From the NCBI GenBank assembly GCA_900239685.1, contig OENT01000102.1, forward strand, positions 153,296 through 217,295: 64,000 bases of DNA, in the 5' to 3' direction. The notes under the pieces were generated by a model. The model was given only the letters and a program-made list of their open reading frames with translations. It made no database searches and was not told the origin of the DNA. The translations under genes were made by a program, and so were the position numbers. Origin of the DNA: Rotaria macrura. Taxonomy: Eukaryota; Rotifera; Eurotatoria; Philodinida; Philodinidae. Shown here one piece after another: positions 13,191 to 26,079 of this stretch; within the stretch, counting starts at the first letter, position 1, and each line of letters begins with the position of its first letter.

Positions 13191-14322
13191 CTTCATTAAA
13201 ATAAAAAGATGTACAGATGATATTGAATTATAATATAGAAGTCACCTTCGAAAAAAAATCCTTTTTTTTAAAGATGAAGGATTGTCAAATATGCAACTGT
13301 TGAAAAGTTTCCATAACTTTTCACTTTTCTTTATTCATTTTCAAGAATTCGACAGCAATTTTAATTTTTTATTGCTATTTAAAAATTTCTGTAGCGATTT
13401 TTGCGGTTCTGTGTAAATGTTGAATAGATATCGGAAAAAGTTTTGAATGAAGAAAGGTTCTTCCTTTTGATCATATCAATTAACACGAAAACTGAATGTT
13501 ATTTTTCTATTCGAGTAATGGTATGAGTATTGCGAAGAGAAAGTGTGACAATCGTGAAAGAAATGTCTAAATGACATTTGATTTTTCTTCAATTCGATAG
13601 ATTTGAAAATGTAGAAGATATCGATTAATCTCTGTTGCTACCTTGTTTAAAATAATTTATCGCAAATTTTTCGTGTGATTTTTTATAGGCTCTAGCTTGG
13701 TAGTATTGTGTGATTGACAACGTTGAGTAGAATTGAACTATTTCTATTGATACTAGAGTTGGATATGACCGTCGTTTATGACAATGCTTCATAGATTAGT
13801 GATTTGAGATTTAACAACCTTTAATGTTTTTCGTTTTAGTATATAGATATCTTATTTGTCAGTCTAAAAGGTTAACAGTATTTTAGTCACGTAATCTGAA
13901 TAGCTGTGCAGTTTTCTTATTGGTCAGCGAAACTTTACACAGTTATAAAAATGAATCAAACTGCTATAGGAAAAAGTTAGATAATTACAGAAGACTGAAA
14001 TAGCTGTATCCCCTTTTAATGACTATGAAGCACAATAAATAGCATCACAAGCATTATCTCCGTATGTATTTATTTAAATAGTATTTCTTTTGATAGGCAA
14101 CGTACAGTTCACTTTCGCCATCTTTCATGAATCGGGTATCATAACGCAGAGGTTTGATAAAACGATCATAAGCTCATAAGAATAACTTATGAAAAAGGAG
14201 TATTTCACGAGTCCCGGATACTTCCTGAGTCCAGTTCACAGAAAAAAGTAAATCTCGATTGATCATCATTAAGTAGGTGTGTTTAAAGGAAGGCGCTTCT
14301 CTACAAGAACTTTGAAAAGGAC
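13191..14322. other. no supported gene
   Basis: AT-rich sequence lying between the partial Cys-containing exons and the Thr-rich frame. If those two belong to one minus-strand gene, this would be intron; otherwise it is intergenic. Confidence 0.4.
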
Positions 14323-14799
14323 TCAAAAAACGTTTCTCCATAATGAATCACGGTCAGGATTCTTTTTAGCGGCAATGCAACTTGATGTGCTAACTTGTGC
14401 TACATGTTTACCGCTAGTGGTGCTTGTCGAGGTGGTTGTTGTTGTCGTCGTAGTTGTAGTAGTAGTTATTGTAGTAACTGTTGTTGGTGTAGTTTTTATT
14501 GGCGCATCTGCTGCTGGTATAATTCAATTTAGTGCATCGGCTATTACTTCAATTGTTCGAGCAGTTGTTTCTAGCACAATAGTTGTTATTTCCGTTATTA
14601 TAGTCGTTGATTGTATTCCTACTTCTGTGGTCGTCGTCGTTGTCATTAATGTTGTTGTTGCTGTTACTGTGTTATTTGCAGAGAATTCTGCTGGAGCTAT
14701 CTTTAGTATACTTGTTGTACTAGTTTCTGAATTCTCACCCAGTGCTATACGAAGAACCAAAGAAAATACTATTGAGTATCTTATCGGTAGTATTCTCAC
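14323..14799 (-). pseudogene. Thr-rich mucin-like frame broken by one TGA
   Basis: On the minus strand a frame runs from about 14799 to a stop at 14323-14325, interrupted only by an in-frame TGA at 14524-14526. Both halves are dominated by Thr with Ser, Ile and Val, including a run of about 11 Thr after the TGA (around 14430-14465). This composition is typical of O-glycosylated stalks of mucins and surface proteins. A second minus-strand frame (14735-14920) overlaps its 5' end and might be the original N-terminal part after a frameshift. The same DNA read on the plus strand gives an artificial poly-Val protein, which I reject. It may be a decayed gene, a short gene ending at the TGA, or a retained intron boundary; I favour decay. 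Confidence 0.45.
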
Positions 14800-14920
14800 T
14801 TATTGGTGTTAAAGAAAACACTTCCAAAATGTTGATTTCACTGACGTTCCCACGGGAGTCTTCATCCGGACCTATTAACGGTATACCATGGTAGCGGTAA
14901 TGTTGTCGCTGATATACCAT

Positions 14921-16852
14921 AAACGAGTTTGCTTCCGAGCCCGGATTTTTCTGAAGCTGACAACGAAGATCGCAGTTTTCTAACTATTTAATGATAAAAG
15001 AAGCTTGCAAAGTGAGCACTTGAGTGGCAGGCTTTTCCTGAGTGCTACAAATATCACACATGCTGAAGCTGCTATTATCAGTAACCTAAACTCTACTTAC
15101 GAGCGTCGTTTACTTGTTACAGTTCTTGTTCCGATGGTAACACTCAAATTTGCGAGTGTCTGTACGACAGGGAAAGCGTTTTGTATAAGGCTAAGAAGCT
15201 AAACAAAAATAGTAAGGTTATTCAAACTTATTGATTAAATTTTGAAATTTTTTCATAACGAATCTGATTGAAATATCGTTGCTTTCTGCAAAAGATACTC
15301 TTCAAAAGTTACTTTTCCAATGCAATATTAGAAAAAAATCTTTATACGTTTTGCTGGGAATAATTATGTATATTCGAAGTCTAAATATAGAATTTCGATA
15401 ATTATCATCTCGGACAACATAAGTTAATATCACTAAGGATACAAGATACAAAAAAAAACACTAATCATTCCATTCTAACTACTTTCATATAAATTGAAAA
15501 AGTGTCCGTAATACGTCATCAGAGTGCATTTATCAGATCATTTTTTCATACCTTCTATTGTGTGGATACTACATTTCAGGGATTTTTAAAATTATTTATG
15601 TTAACATGTGACTCTGCAACTCTTTCTCTGGAAAATCGGATTGATAAATACAGTTTTTTTTATAGAATGTAGTACTGACGATTGTTGTAGTTCCTACAGA
15701 CTTGTCACTGAATAAACAAAAGTGTAAAAGCATATATATATATATATATATATTGATATCAACAGCTGTAAGGAAACTTTAACTCAACAGCTTATCTTTC
15801 TAAAAATGGATTGTATCACTTCACTATGATTTGTAAAAGTTCTAAAACTTCGATGTCGTATTCTCTATTATACAAAACTAGGATTTAGTTATATCGACTT
15901 ATGATGAAATATCTTGAAAAATTCAAAAACCTACAAGTAAACTTGATATTGAGCACTCTTTCCTTCACAAGAATCGAAATTAAAACTCTTTAGAGCATCA
16001 TCTACATTAAATGTTGAGATGTGATGCTTTGTTCATGCTCCAGGGCTTAATTCATAGTACAATTCCAAATCATTTATGAATGACTTAGGTTAGTAATCGT
16101 AGCTTTCAAGGAATTATGATTTCAAATCCTGTACAGAGTTCTCTTCAGGTCAACCAATACAACATCTCTTGTCTAGGTCATATAATTTTATTATTTAGCT
16201 TATCTGAACATTCGTAATCTTTCACTAAACAGAAGCAGTAGAACTCGTTTTGCAACAGTTTATGTCCATGGAGTACGAAATCATCATTGTAAGCGATATT
16301 TCTACTTTATGTTTTGCTTTTACTACAATATAAACAAGCACCCAAGATAAATGAAATTTTGCGTGCCATTGGAACCACTAATTTTCTATATTTACAACAA
16401 AGTATTGTTCAAAAACAAGCTTTCAAGCGATTAAGTTATCAAAGATAATACCAACCTGATAAAACATTTTCTACTCAAAATCGATTCCTTCAATAGGCTT
16501 CTCAATGGATTTGCTTTATCGAATCAGAATGCATCGTAATAAATGCCCTGGGAAACGTTTTTAAAAATGTATTCAATACCATGCGCTCTGATTTGATGAA
16601 GTTAGATGATCGAGAAACCTATTGAAGGAACCATGATTGTAAAGAAGATGCTGAATCCAGTTGGCGATTGTCCTCAAAATTTGATAGTTGTTAAACTAGA
16701 TTTTGAGAGATGCATCTAGAAAATTTTTGCATATGTTTCTACTACTAGTACCAGAAATATGCGCAATGTTAAATGCATATTCATCAAGCAGATGAAAGCA
16801 AAACATCGACATCTGGAAAACTTCTTTCTAGTGTTAGTCTTGTATTTTATAG
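14921..16852. other. no supported gene
   Basis: Near 15100-15200 a plus-strand frame contains CSDGNTQICECLY after a weak acceptor, a fragment with EGF-like Cys spacing but too short to call. An (AT)n microsatellite lies at 15732-15753. Otherwise I see nothing. Confidence 0.4.
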
Positions 16853-17003
16853 GTTTTATTCTACGAACGAGATAAAGTCGGATATATTTTGACACAAGAT
16901 ATAAAACAAAACTGCCGCACGATAAACTCAGATGATATGAAATGTGGACGTTCACTATGTTACTCAAAAATGAGTTGTACGAACCCTGCATTCGGTTCTG
17001 AAG
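16853..17003 (+). CDS. orphan Cys-rich exon
   Basis: An open exon between an AG acceptor (16851-16852) and a GT donor (17004) carries NCRTINSDDMKCGRSLCYSK followed by MSCTNPAFGSEG. Five Cys residues in about 25 residues suggest part of a disulfide-rich extracellular domain. Reading through the donor stays open to 17129, so the 3' limit is uncertain. I found no partner exon within several kb on the same strand and do not recognise the family. It may be a remnant of a lost gene. Confidence 0.3.
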
Positions 17004-17131
17004 GTAATTGTCATTGTCTCAATATGCATAGTAATCGATTGAACATTTTTGGTGTTTTTGAGATAAGCGACACAATGCGTGGAGATTTGTTCTGCGTTTT
17101 TCACCAACTAACAATAGTTCTTGTTCTATAA

Positions 17132-18257
17132 ATCGGAAGTTGAGTGTACCAAAGGTTTTTATACTAAATAATTAAATTTTCGTCCAATTGTTGAAAAGAA
17201 AACGATCTGTAATGTATGAACTGTTGTAACTGAAGACGTTTATAAATATTACATAGATCAAATCGAAAAATTGCTTCTTTGACACGTTATATGTGATACT
17301 GATCGAATTACATTTGATGAAGACCGATAATATTCTACATAAATCCTTGATGATATGGGAAACTGCTCAACGCTGCTACTGAGACCATGAATGTAATGCA
17401 CTCTTGCTTACAAATTCCCAGTATTCTTTTCTGTTGTTTTCTCTTTTCATAATTTAAACAGTTCTTCAGTACATTCTATACTATTGATATTAGAATTAGG
17501 TGCTTTTTACAATGGATGAGAGTATAGGCGAAAAAAGTTTGTTTAATTAGTTGACTCGATGAATAAAAGAATTCGAAATACATTTAGCTAGTACTATTCA
17601 AGCCTGAATCGTCTTATTTTCGATGATTGGACAAAAAAATATTGGTTCAACATTATAGGTACGACTTATTTTTCAACAAAGTTATGACAAAAAAGAATCA
17701 TAGATATTTACACAGAATGCCGTTTCTCTCAAATGCATGAAAACTCTACGATTATTTTAAAGATGTATTTGCCTTTTCTGTTTGTTTCCAGATAAAAGAA
17801 TGTTCAACAATTGAGTCAAGTACATGTTAAAAGAGTCAAAATTCTCTGTAGAGAAGAGTGTATGCATCATAACAATCATGTCTGAGCGGCACTTCTAACC
17901 TTGTCGTTTCGTCAAGTCACTTATCACGACACATTTTTCAGGAGAAAAAAATATGAAAATCTGAAATCAATCTACCTAATTGATGACACTAGCTTATTTT
18001 ATTCATGATTACACTAATATTACGAGCCATGTAGTAACTCAAAGAATATTTATTAGCAATGGCTTTTCAAAACCTTAACTACATTATATCATTTTTATAT
18101 TCGAAAAAGACTCCCTACTTATTTAACCTATTCAGAATTAGAATAAAGGATATCTAAAGAAGAGGTAAGCGAAATAGTTGGACCAATAAACGCCATAGTA
18201 TGAGTTTACACATCTTTTTCATAGAACAATTTTATATAGTTAAGAAAAGAAAATTAA
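17132..18257. other. no supported gene
   Basis: AT-rich sequence without recognisable exons. It probably includes the 3' untranslated region of the membrane-protein gene on the minus strand at its right edge. Confidence 0.5.
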
Positions 18258-18641
18258 TTACCACATACTACATATTTGGCTGAGGTCAATCCTCTGACTC
18301 CAAACGTGCAGCCGATACGCTTTAAAAAGGGCACTAGATGAATTCTCGTGTGTCTCTCCTGTAGGAATAATGATTCCAGTATCCATCACCATAATCACCG
18401 GATTACTTTGTGGCTCTTCCAAATTAATGTATGATCAGATAATATTATCAATGATGAAAGAAAAAATCTACTACTTACTGGTAACTAATTTAGAAGATTT
18501 TTGTGGTAGATAACTTGAAATGAGAGACACAATCATAATACCAATAGCCAGAAATAAAATCAAGGTCACGCTCACTATTGCTGCAATAAATGGAAGCGTA
18601 TTTTTGTCTAGCTTAAGAAGTTTCTTGCTTGTTCCGTGCAT
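18258..18641 (-). CDS. small single-pass membrane protein, unknown family
   Basis: Exons 18479-18641 and 18258-18415 on the minus strand join across a 63-bp intron (donor GTAAGT) to give about 106 residues. After a short basic N-terminus (MHGTSKKLLKLDKN) there is one strong membrane segment, PFIAAIVSVTLILFLAIGIM plus five more hydrophobic residues. A polar C-terminal half follows, starting YLPQKSSKL and including NPVIMVMDTGIIIPTGE, and ends ICSMW. No domain is recognised. The start is the ATG with the best fit to a short cytosolic or lumenal head; an upstream in-frame Met would add 11 residues (MKASLSLIIAN). The exon join preserves phase and uses consensus donor bases, so I think the gene is real, but its role cannot be stated. 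Confidence 0.6.
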
Positions 18642-21600
18642 GTTAGCGATAATCAAAGAAAGTGAAGCTTTCAAAACTAGACAATTATGTACGATACGAA
18701 ATAATTTACCTTTTTTTTATATCGTGGGTCATTTTATGGTTTAGAGAGCACAAGGAGAAAATAGTGACTCGTAAGGTCAGGTTGCATAAGTCGGAAGTGT
18801 ATTCAAGAAAATATACTAACACATTGAGAATATGCAAACTTCAATAATGGACAAAAGTCGAAATATACTAGAAGAATGATGGCATTTTGTTGAGATATAA
18901 GTTTCATGTCGCATTTTCTAATTAAACATATGAAATTTGTCCTCCTGGTTACTTCGCATAATAAAAAGAGGCCTCAATTTAATGAAACGATTTTCGAATA
19001 TTTATGCTCAAGTTATTTATCTACCATTCTACTTTGTTGAACAAGTACAAACAAGTTTTAATGAAACTTTGCAAATGATCAAGACTGATGGCACTAACAC
19101 AAAATCATTAAATCATTAAATTCTTTTAAGTTATATTTCGAACTACTGCTATTTCTGTATGACAACCATTATATGCATTCTCACAATAGTTCTCGAGCGA
19201 ATGTACATATATCATATTGGCATGAAGGATTTGGACACCTTCGAAGTATTTATTGTTGATAGATCTGTCATGGCAGGCATAGCTGGTGATCAGTGACCAA
19301 TTGTTACTACTGTTTTAGTAGTTCATATGATTGAACGTTAATTTTTACGATAGCATACGACTTGTACAGTTGATAAGCTTGTTTATATGGTAATAAAAAT
19401 GTTTCGCATGGATTTGTGTCAGTCGTTATCGATCTACAATTTGTATCCTTCACTGAATCGCATGCATGTTAAATCTGTTCGCTATATTAATTTCAACTGT
19501 TTTTTCAGTTATTGTAATGACGAGCATCGATCGCTGTCTTGAGAGTTATCGTGTCACAAAATACTTCTATGAAAGTAATACGTGAAATGAATTTCAATCA
19601 TATTAAATTTACAACGCTATCGATTACGTCAGAACAGTATTTAAGCAGGCCATCCAAATGATTAAAAAACATATGTAAGCCAATCGATGTACAACTGTAA
19701 TAAGAAGGTGAATGAGAAGACATTTTATTAGCTACTATTTCTGAAAGATAAAGACACCTCAAAGTCGATGGAAAGTAATTTCATTCGAAGAAAGATAAAC
19801 AGAGTAGAATATATACCATTTATTAGAATATAATGTGTGTCCGCCAATAACCTTTGTTTAAAAAGTGTAACTTATAACAGTAATTCGATCAACGTGAAAG
19901 CATTTAAGACAATCCTATAAAAATGAATTGATATCTTGAATACGCTAGAGATGCTTTACTCACAGGCAACACAGATTGGCGTCATGTGAAGTGACAAGCA
20001 CATGATTTCACATATGTATTCATGTAATTGATGTTCTAATCTCTTGCTGAAAGTCAGACAATCTTGAAATTCTTTATTTGTGGTGGATTTCAAAGGTGAC
20101 AAGGGTACTTGGAAAATATTGAAACAGACAACATTTTGAAGAGTATGTGGAAATGTTCGGAGTTCAAACATGCTTGTGAATCTTTAACGTTGATTTAAAC
20201 ACGCAGTTATTTCCACTAAATTTTTGCTTACACGGAGTACAACGACAAAAAACTTGAGTTATGAGTGTCAAAGCACTTTATATTCCTAGCATTAGAAAAC
20301 AAATGCGCTTTAATCTACAAATAATGAATATTTCATTGATTTTACACTCTATAACGAAAACAAATTTGGGTAAACAACCGCGTTTTTACACTCAGCATGA
20401 ATCGCTCATTATTACGAGTCTATTCTGAGCGTTTAAGTGCATTTTTTCTAAAATTTGATCTATCTAAAGAGTGTCTACTTCTAAAAAATACATTTTTAGT
20501 TTTTCTCTTCATAATAGCCTAAGAAATGTATCGGTTCTCCCTCTCATAAGCCTCGGGACACGTTTTATGATCATAACCATCCTATATCCCCACCGAAACA
20601 CTGTTGTCTTCCATGAATTGTCGTCCATCAAAAATATCTTTCAACTGCTGCTACTAGTGTTTTGATCGTATAAAGCATGTGCTGCCAAGTTCAATTGGTA
20701 TTATTAGAATGAAACAGTGTGTGACGACCGCTAATTATTGTTGACTTATGTTATATGCTCTTGTCTTGAATTGCCTTGTATGCACTTTTCAATGACATCA
20801 AGCTGTGTACAGTGACCTATTGGAATAGAGTCAATATTCAATGTGATGCACTACATTATATGTCTGAATATTTTATCAGAGAATGAAAACTAACGTTTCT
20901 TATCAGTGATGTTACAGTTCAACTGATATGAATTCTAATGAAAACTTTTAGATTAATAAACATGGAAGTAAAAGAAAATCAAACTAATTATGTTTCGTAA
21001 AATTTCCAAGAATTATCAAACATATCAGATATTTGGAATACATCCGCCAGATAACCTCAATCAGCTAGTCACTTCATGTCATCAGGTATTAGAAAAATAA
21101 AAGAACTTCATGCCAAGGAGTAGTTGAACAATTGATTCACTAGACAAACAAAAGTATAAAAAGACTTGAAATTATAGTGTTATTATCACCATCCACATCA
21201 CTGCATACTGTCGATATGCTTTACTATTAATTATCTAATTTACGAACTTGTTCTCAATCATGCGTTGGAGTTAGCAAGAGATAAGATCGATTAGAAACAT
21301 ATTGAGCACGCAAAAGCGTGACATCAGTCAAAATAAAAATTCGATAATGTTGAATTGCTAAGCATGATACTATCACTGTTCATAGTCTTCTACATAGGCT
21401 TGATCTTCACTACACAAGTTTATACTGTATGAAAAAAAGGGATTGGCTGAGAAGTTAATGCATGTATGAGGATCCAATTCGATATATATATATGTATATA
21501 CTAATTAAAAGGCCATCTTCTCTTTTGGTAGTTCCTCTATTATTGATCAGTATGAAATCACACTCTATCTAGAAGTCTTGGATTCTGATTGATTCATTTA

Positions 21601-21646
21601 CTTTCATGTGAAGACACGCTTAAAGTTAATACTGTAATGTTTCTCG
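18642..21646. other. intergenic, no supported gene
   Basis: One minus-strand open stretch at 19956-20171 ends near a donor-like GTGAGT and holds six Cys residues, but no matching second exon was found. The remainder shows only short accidental frames. Confidence 0.45.
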
Positions 21647-21868
21647 CAGGGGCGTGCGGAAGTCTCGAGAGCAGGAGGGGGGTCGTAACCACTCCGCATC
21701 TCAATATTTCAAAAGCAGGGGGACGTAAGGTCTTTATTCATATCAATTCAGCAACTATAGTCCCCAGAAAAGAGCATTTTTTCAATTTTTTTGTACCAAA
21801 AACACAAAATTTTAAAAAGCAGGGTGGGGGGAGCGTTACGTCCCCTCCCCCATGTCGGTACGCCCCTG
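21647..21868. mobile_element. 222-bp hAT-like MITE
   Basis: The element begins CAGGGGCGTGC and ends GTACGCCCCTG, so the first nine bases of the terminal inverted repeats match perfectly. It is flanked by identical 8-bp direct repeats GTTTCTCG at 21639-21646 and 21869-21876. Subterminal G-rich blocks (left GGAGGGGGGTCGTAAC, right inverted) are also related. A CAGGGG terminus with an 8-bp duplication is characteristic of hAT superfamily DNA transposons. It is too short to encode a transposase. It is clearly more GC-rich than its surroundings. The open frame spanning 21589-21885 is an artefact of the insertion. Confidence 0.92.
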
Positions 21869-21876
21869 GTTTCTCG

Positions 21877-24800
21877 TGTATCTAAGCTCAAAGTTGATAC
21901 ATTTTAACAGGTTATGTAGCGATGTGAGCTACAGACGAGTATCCGTCTACTTATCACCATTTATTTTTTGTTTTTGTGTTTTCTACAATCGTAGAGAAAA
22001 ATCATTGAATCACATGTTTCTTTTTTCTGATTAAAACAACATTTACTTCGTTAAAAATGTTTATTGTCTTTAATTGAATTCTATTGATCATTGCCTAATG
22101 GATGTCAATACTACTTCATCTACGTGAAAAAAAACGTGTAGAGAATTTTATATTGGTAAGATAAAAATTTAACATAAGCGAAAGCATTGCCTTTTATTTT
22201 AGAGATAATATTTCTATGATATGTCGGGATAATTAAAAGAGGAAGTTTCTTATTGTGATGAAGACAATGGGATGATTATGTTGCGTTCATTCCATTGCGT
22301 ATGATAACTAGAGCATTTGTAAGATATTTTTTTCTGTTTTAAGAAAACAGATATACGACGAAAAACAGTTCAATTTCGTTATTCTGACATAAGCAGTATT
22401 TCTTTCGAATACTTTTCCTGCTAGCATGATCTTTTTTATCCATATAGACTATTCTTTAATCGAAAATCGAATGACATCAACAAATCCGTGATGCCGAATC
22501 CTTCCTTCTCGATAGAAAAATACAAGATATCGACAGTTCATTTAAATGAGACTAATGCGTTCATATTCAAAAAAGCGAATTTAAATTTTGCTTTCCTCAA
22601 ATGGTTCATGTCGTTAGTAACCAACGAACGAAGCAACCATTCATCTCGTTTCTTTTTCTTGTTAACTGCATCCTTTTTTTTATACAGTCAGATTCAATTT
22701 ATGACGACCTGTGATTAGTGAAAGTGCACAAATGCTAGTCGCGTTCTTTTCTCTATTGTGTATCTCTAACGACAAGAATTGTATGATTTTGAAAGATGAA
22801 TTACATCAATCATCCTCAAAAAATAATGATCAAAATAAGAAATATTTCTGGCGAATGGCAAAACGATCGATCGAAATTACTCTCTATCTCTCTCTCCAAC
22901 ATTTGTGCATTCGAATTTAAAATATTTCTTTCAAATGTAAACTGTGAAGCTCCTAAAGAAATCCGAACAAATGATATTAAGAAATTCAAAATTGCGATTT
23001 CAACAACATAAAGACCCAGAAACTTTTGTTGCAGATGATTGTAAAGTGCACAGTCATCATCTAGATTTGTTTTTTATTCTTCGACAACTTAATAAAAGGA
23101 CTATATGGATGCGTACATTGACATTAAATAATTTTGATTTCTATAAACTATGATCCATAATATGGGATGATTGAGAATTCACGCATGAGCAAGAGCTTAA
23201 TATATTTTAAATAACAAATATTGCTTGTTCAGTATTTCTCCAATGTGATGATTCGTTTCTACTATGCATGAAAGATTCGTTTTTAATCTGTTTACTGTGT
23301 TCGAATAATATTCATCTCGTATGTTATGTATATTTCTTACAATGAAAATAAAATGTATAATCTTTACAGCATCCATATTTTTCGCAAATTTAGATTCGAT
23401 ATCTTAAAAAAATAATTCTAATTCAACAGAAACAGAAACAGAAGCAAAACAAATCTTTTGTATTAGCAAATCATGATTCAATCGATTCGACTATTGGAAA
23501 AACTTTCAAATTTCACAGCAGTCTTCTAATATTGCTTCATTACATTCGATGAACTCTTTGAAGTTGCATTAATGGTTTTAAATTAGATAAAATTGAATAA
23601 ATTGACCAGTATCAATCTGAGAGATACTATTGATGGTAACATGATGAAATAGAAATATCGTTGAAAATTTCATCATTTTGTCAAGTCTATGATTTTTGTG
23701 GTAGAATAAAGTATTTCGATCTTCAATTAAACAAATAATAAACATCTGCTGATCAATCTTAAAGAATCTTGACAGTAGACCTTAGCTTGCATCGACTAGT
23801 AGTAAAGCATTCTGTTGTGCTTACTTAGAGCACGAAGATAAATCGATGTAAAAAAACAAATGTTTTTTTCTGCTTTTCAGCCGCATACTAGTCATGATGA
23901 GTCTCGATCCTATTGATTAATAATATTTCGAAGCAACGTTGCGAAAGAAACAAGCGCTAACTGCAATCAATTCGGATTCTTAGTAAAATAAATCGGTCTG
24001 GTTGATTTGCTCCCACACTATCATACTTCATTGTTTGTGGTCTTTGAAACGATTCATGAGTTAGAAGTTTATATTATACTCGAATTTTTTTAATCTGATA
24101 TCGCAACCTGCGATATACACAAAATGTAATACAGTCACCAAGACAATTTGCAGACAAGTTTTTCGTATTTGTGAATCAAGGGCTCACGCTCGTGTCCAGT
24201 TAACTATCACTACTTCTTTGATTGTCAAAGTGTCAAATTTGTTTTGCTAAATCGAAGCAATCAAGTCATTCGAATGTTATTCGCCCATATTATTAGTTGC
24301 GCAACTAACTTTTGGATTTGAATACAAAATTTATTGATTTCGAAGTGATTTGAAAAGCGATACATTCAGAAAAAGATTTACAGTCTGTCTTTTACTTCTA
24401 GTATGTTCTCTTCATGCATATTTTGTTATTTATTCACTTAGAAGGATTTGAAAAAAAAACAATTCTAAACGTAGATTGAAATAGAAGTATTGTTTGCTTT
24501 GCGGATAACATTCTTCTTTCTATGAATTCTATTGAATTATGATCAATATTGTGCAATATTTTACATAGCTCAAATGGAATACTCCTAGTGAATACATTTT
24601 GAAAAATTAATATGCGAAGAAATAAGCATTATAAGTTCATTCATTTTTATAAATAAGGGAAAAAGCAGTATCAAATTTACCAACATTATAAAAGGTTCTA
24701 GGAATACTTTCTGAAAACATGTAAAGTAAATTAAGATGTTGCTTTAAGGAAAAAAAACAATTCTCATAACTCGTATGTTTAAAGTATCAACTTTTCATAG

Positions 24801-26071
24801 TGCATAGCACAAAAAACCTGTTTATGATTAGAAGAATTTAATTGTGCCCAATTGAAAATAATTGGCATATAGTTTAACATGAAAATATACATCTTTCTTT
24901 TCGTTCGTTTTAAAAGTTGTACCGTTCCAAAAGCTGATTCGAAAGCAAGCACCTGATAGTCATTAATGAGTAAAACGATTTATTAAGGATGTATCATTCG
25001 ATATGAGGATTGATAATAATCAGCCAGATACTGCATCTTAAACGAAGTTCAATATTTAAATAGAACAAAGGTCGATTCATTACCCATAGGAAGACCTTAT
25101 TATTTACGTATTAAAGAAATTGTCAAGAAAAAAATATTTTCTTTTATGAAAGGGTTATACGAGAAAATATGATGATAAACTATGATTGATGATTGTCTAT
25201 GAAATCTATCAAGTAGCACTGATTTGCTAGCATGCGTTGTAATCGAATTGAAGTCACAACATAAAAATGCGGCTTGAAAATCGACAAATCTTTGCATATT
25301 TTATTTTTTTAATTTATTTAAATAAATAAAACATAAAGCGTTCAAGGTTGTGTAATTGTCAGATATGCAGTCGTTTTGTGTGATGTAGACAAGAAATACG
25401 ATCAACAATCAATATTCTATTTTGTACTCAAACAAATACAAATAGTAGCATGCCTCAACGAACCCTTTGGATTCGTAGAAAGCAAAATAGTAACTACAAT
25501 AGATTTAAAATGATTACCAATTTTTCGTGAATTTTAAATCGAGAGTCCTGTGAAAACAATTTCTTCAATAAAATTTATCGTCTTGTGACAACGAATGGAT
25601 TTCCTATAATAGTGTATCGTCTACGTCACAAAGTACGATTCAGTTGTGATTGAGAGTGTCCCTACGATGATAATCGAAATATTTTAGCCTTCAAAAGTAC
25701 TTAATCGATTTACATATCAAACTATTGCGAACATTTTCTATAAACATCACGTGAATTGTCTATATGTTGTACTCATAAATATTTTATGAATCGTAAAGAA
25801 AATCGACATCGATCATTGTAACTGTTCAATCATAATTGAATTTAAACTTACAAGATAAAAGAAAACCATACTAGAACGCGTTACAAACATAAATAATCAA
25901 CAAATATCTTTTTAGTCTGATACGAGAGATGTGCATGTGCAATTTAAGAGGGAACGATCGGACTGATAAATCGCTATTGAGCCGGGGCAATGTGCAGCAT
26001 GAAAGTCCTAATAAGCTATGAGCATTCTAAAAATACTTCATGTCACTAGATTTTTCATGGTGCCATATAGT
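21877..26071. other. intergenic, no supported gene
   Basis: A 4.2-kb AT-rich stretch. Short overlapping frames at 22488-23153 (plus) and 25100-25297 (minus) have no domain, no plausible splice chain and unremarkable composition, so I leave them out. Confidence 0.5.
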
Positions 26072-26079
26072 ATGCTGTC

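Noticed and set aside
14279-14812. Plus-strand 177-codon Val-rich frame
   Set aside because: The poly-Val run is the antisense of a Thr-rich minus-strand frame (ACA/ACC codons read backwards). It has no start context or domain.
21589-21885. 98-codon plus-strand frame
   Set aside because: It runs through the GC-rich MITE from end to end and owes its openness to that insertion.
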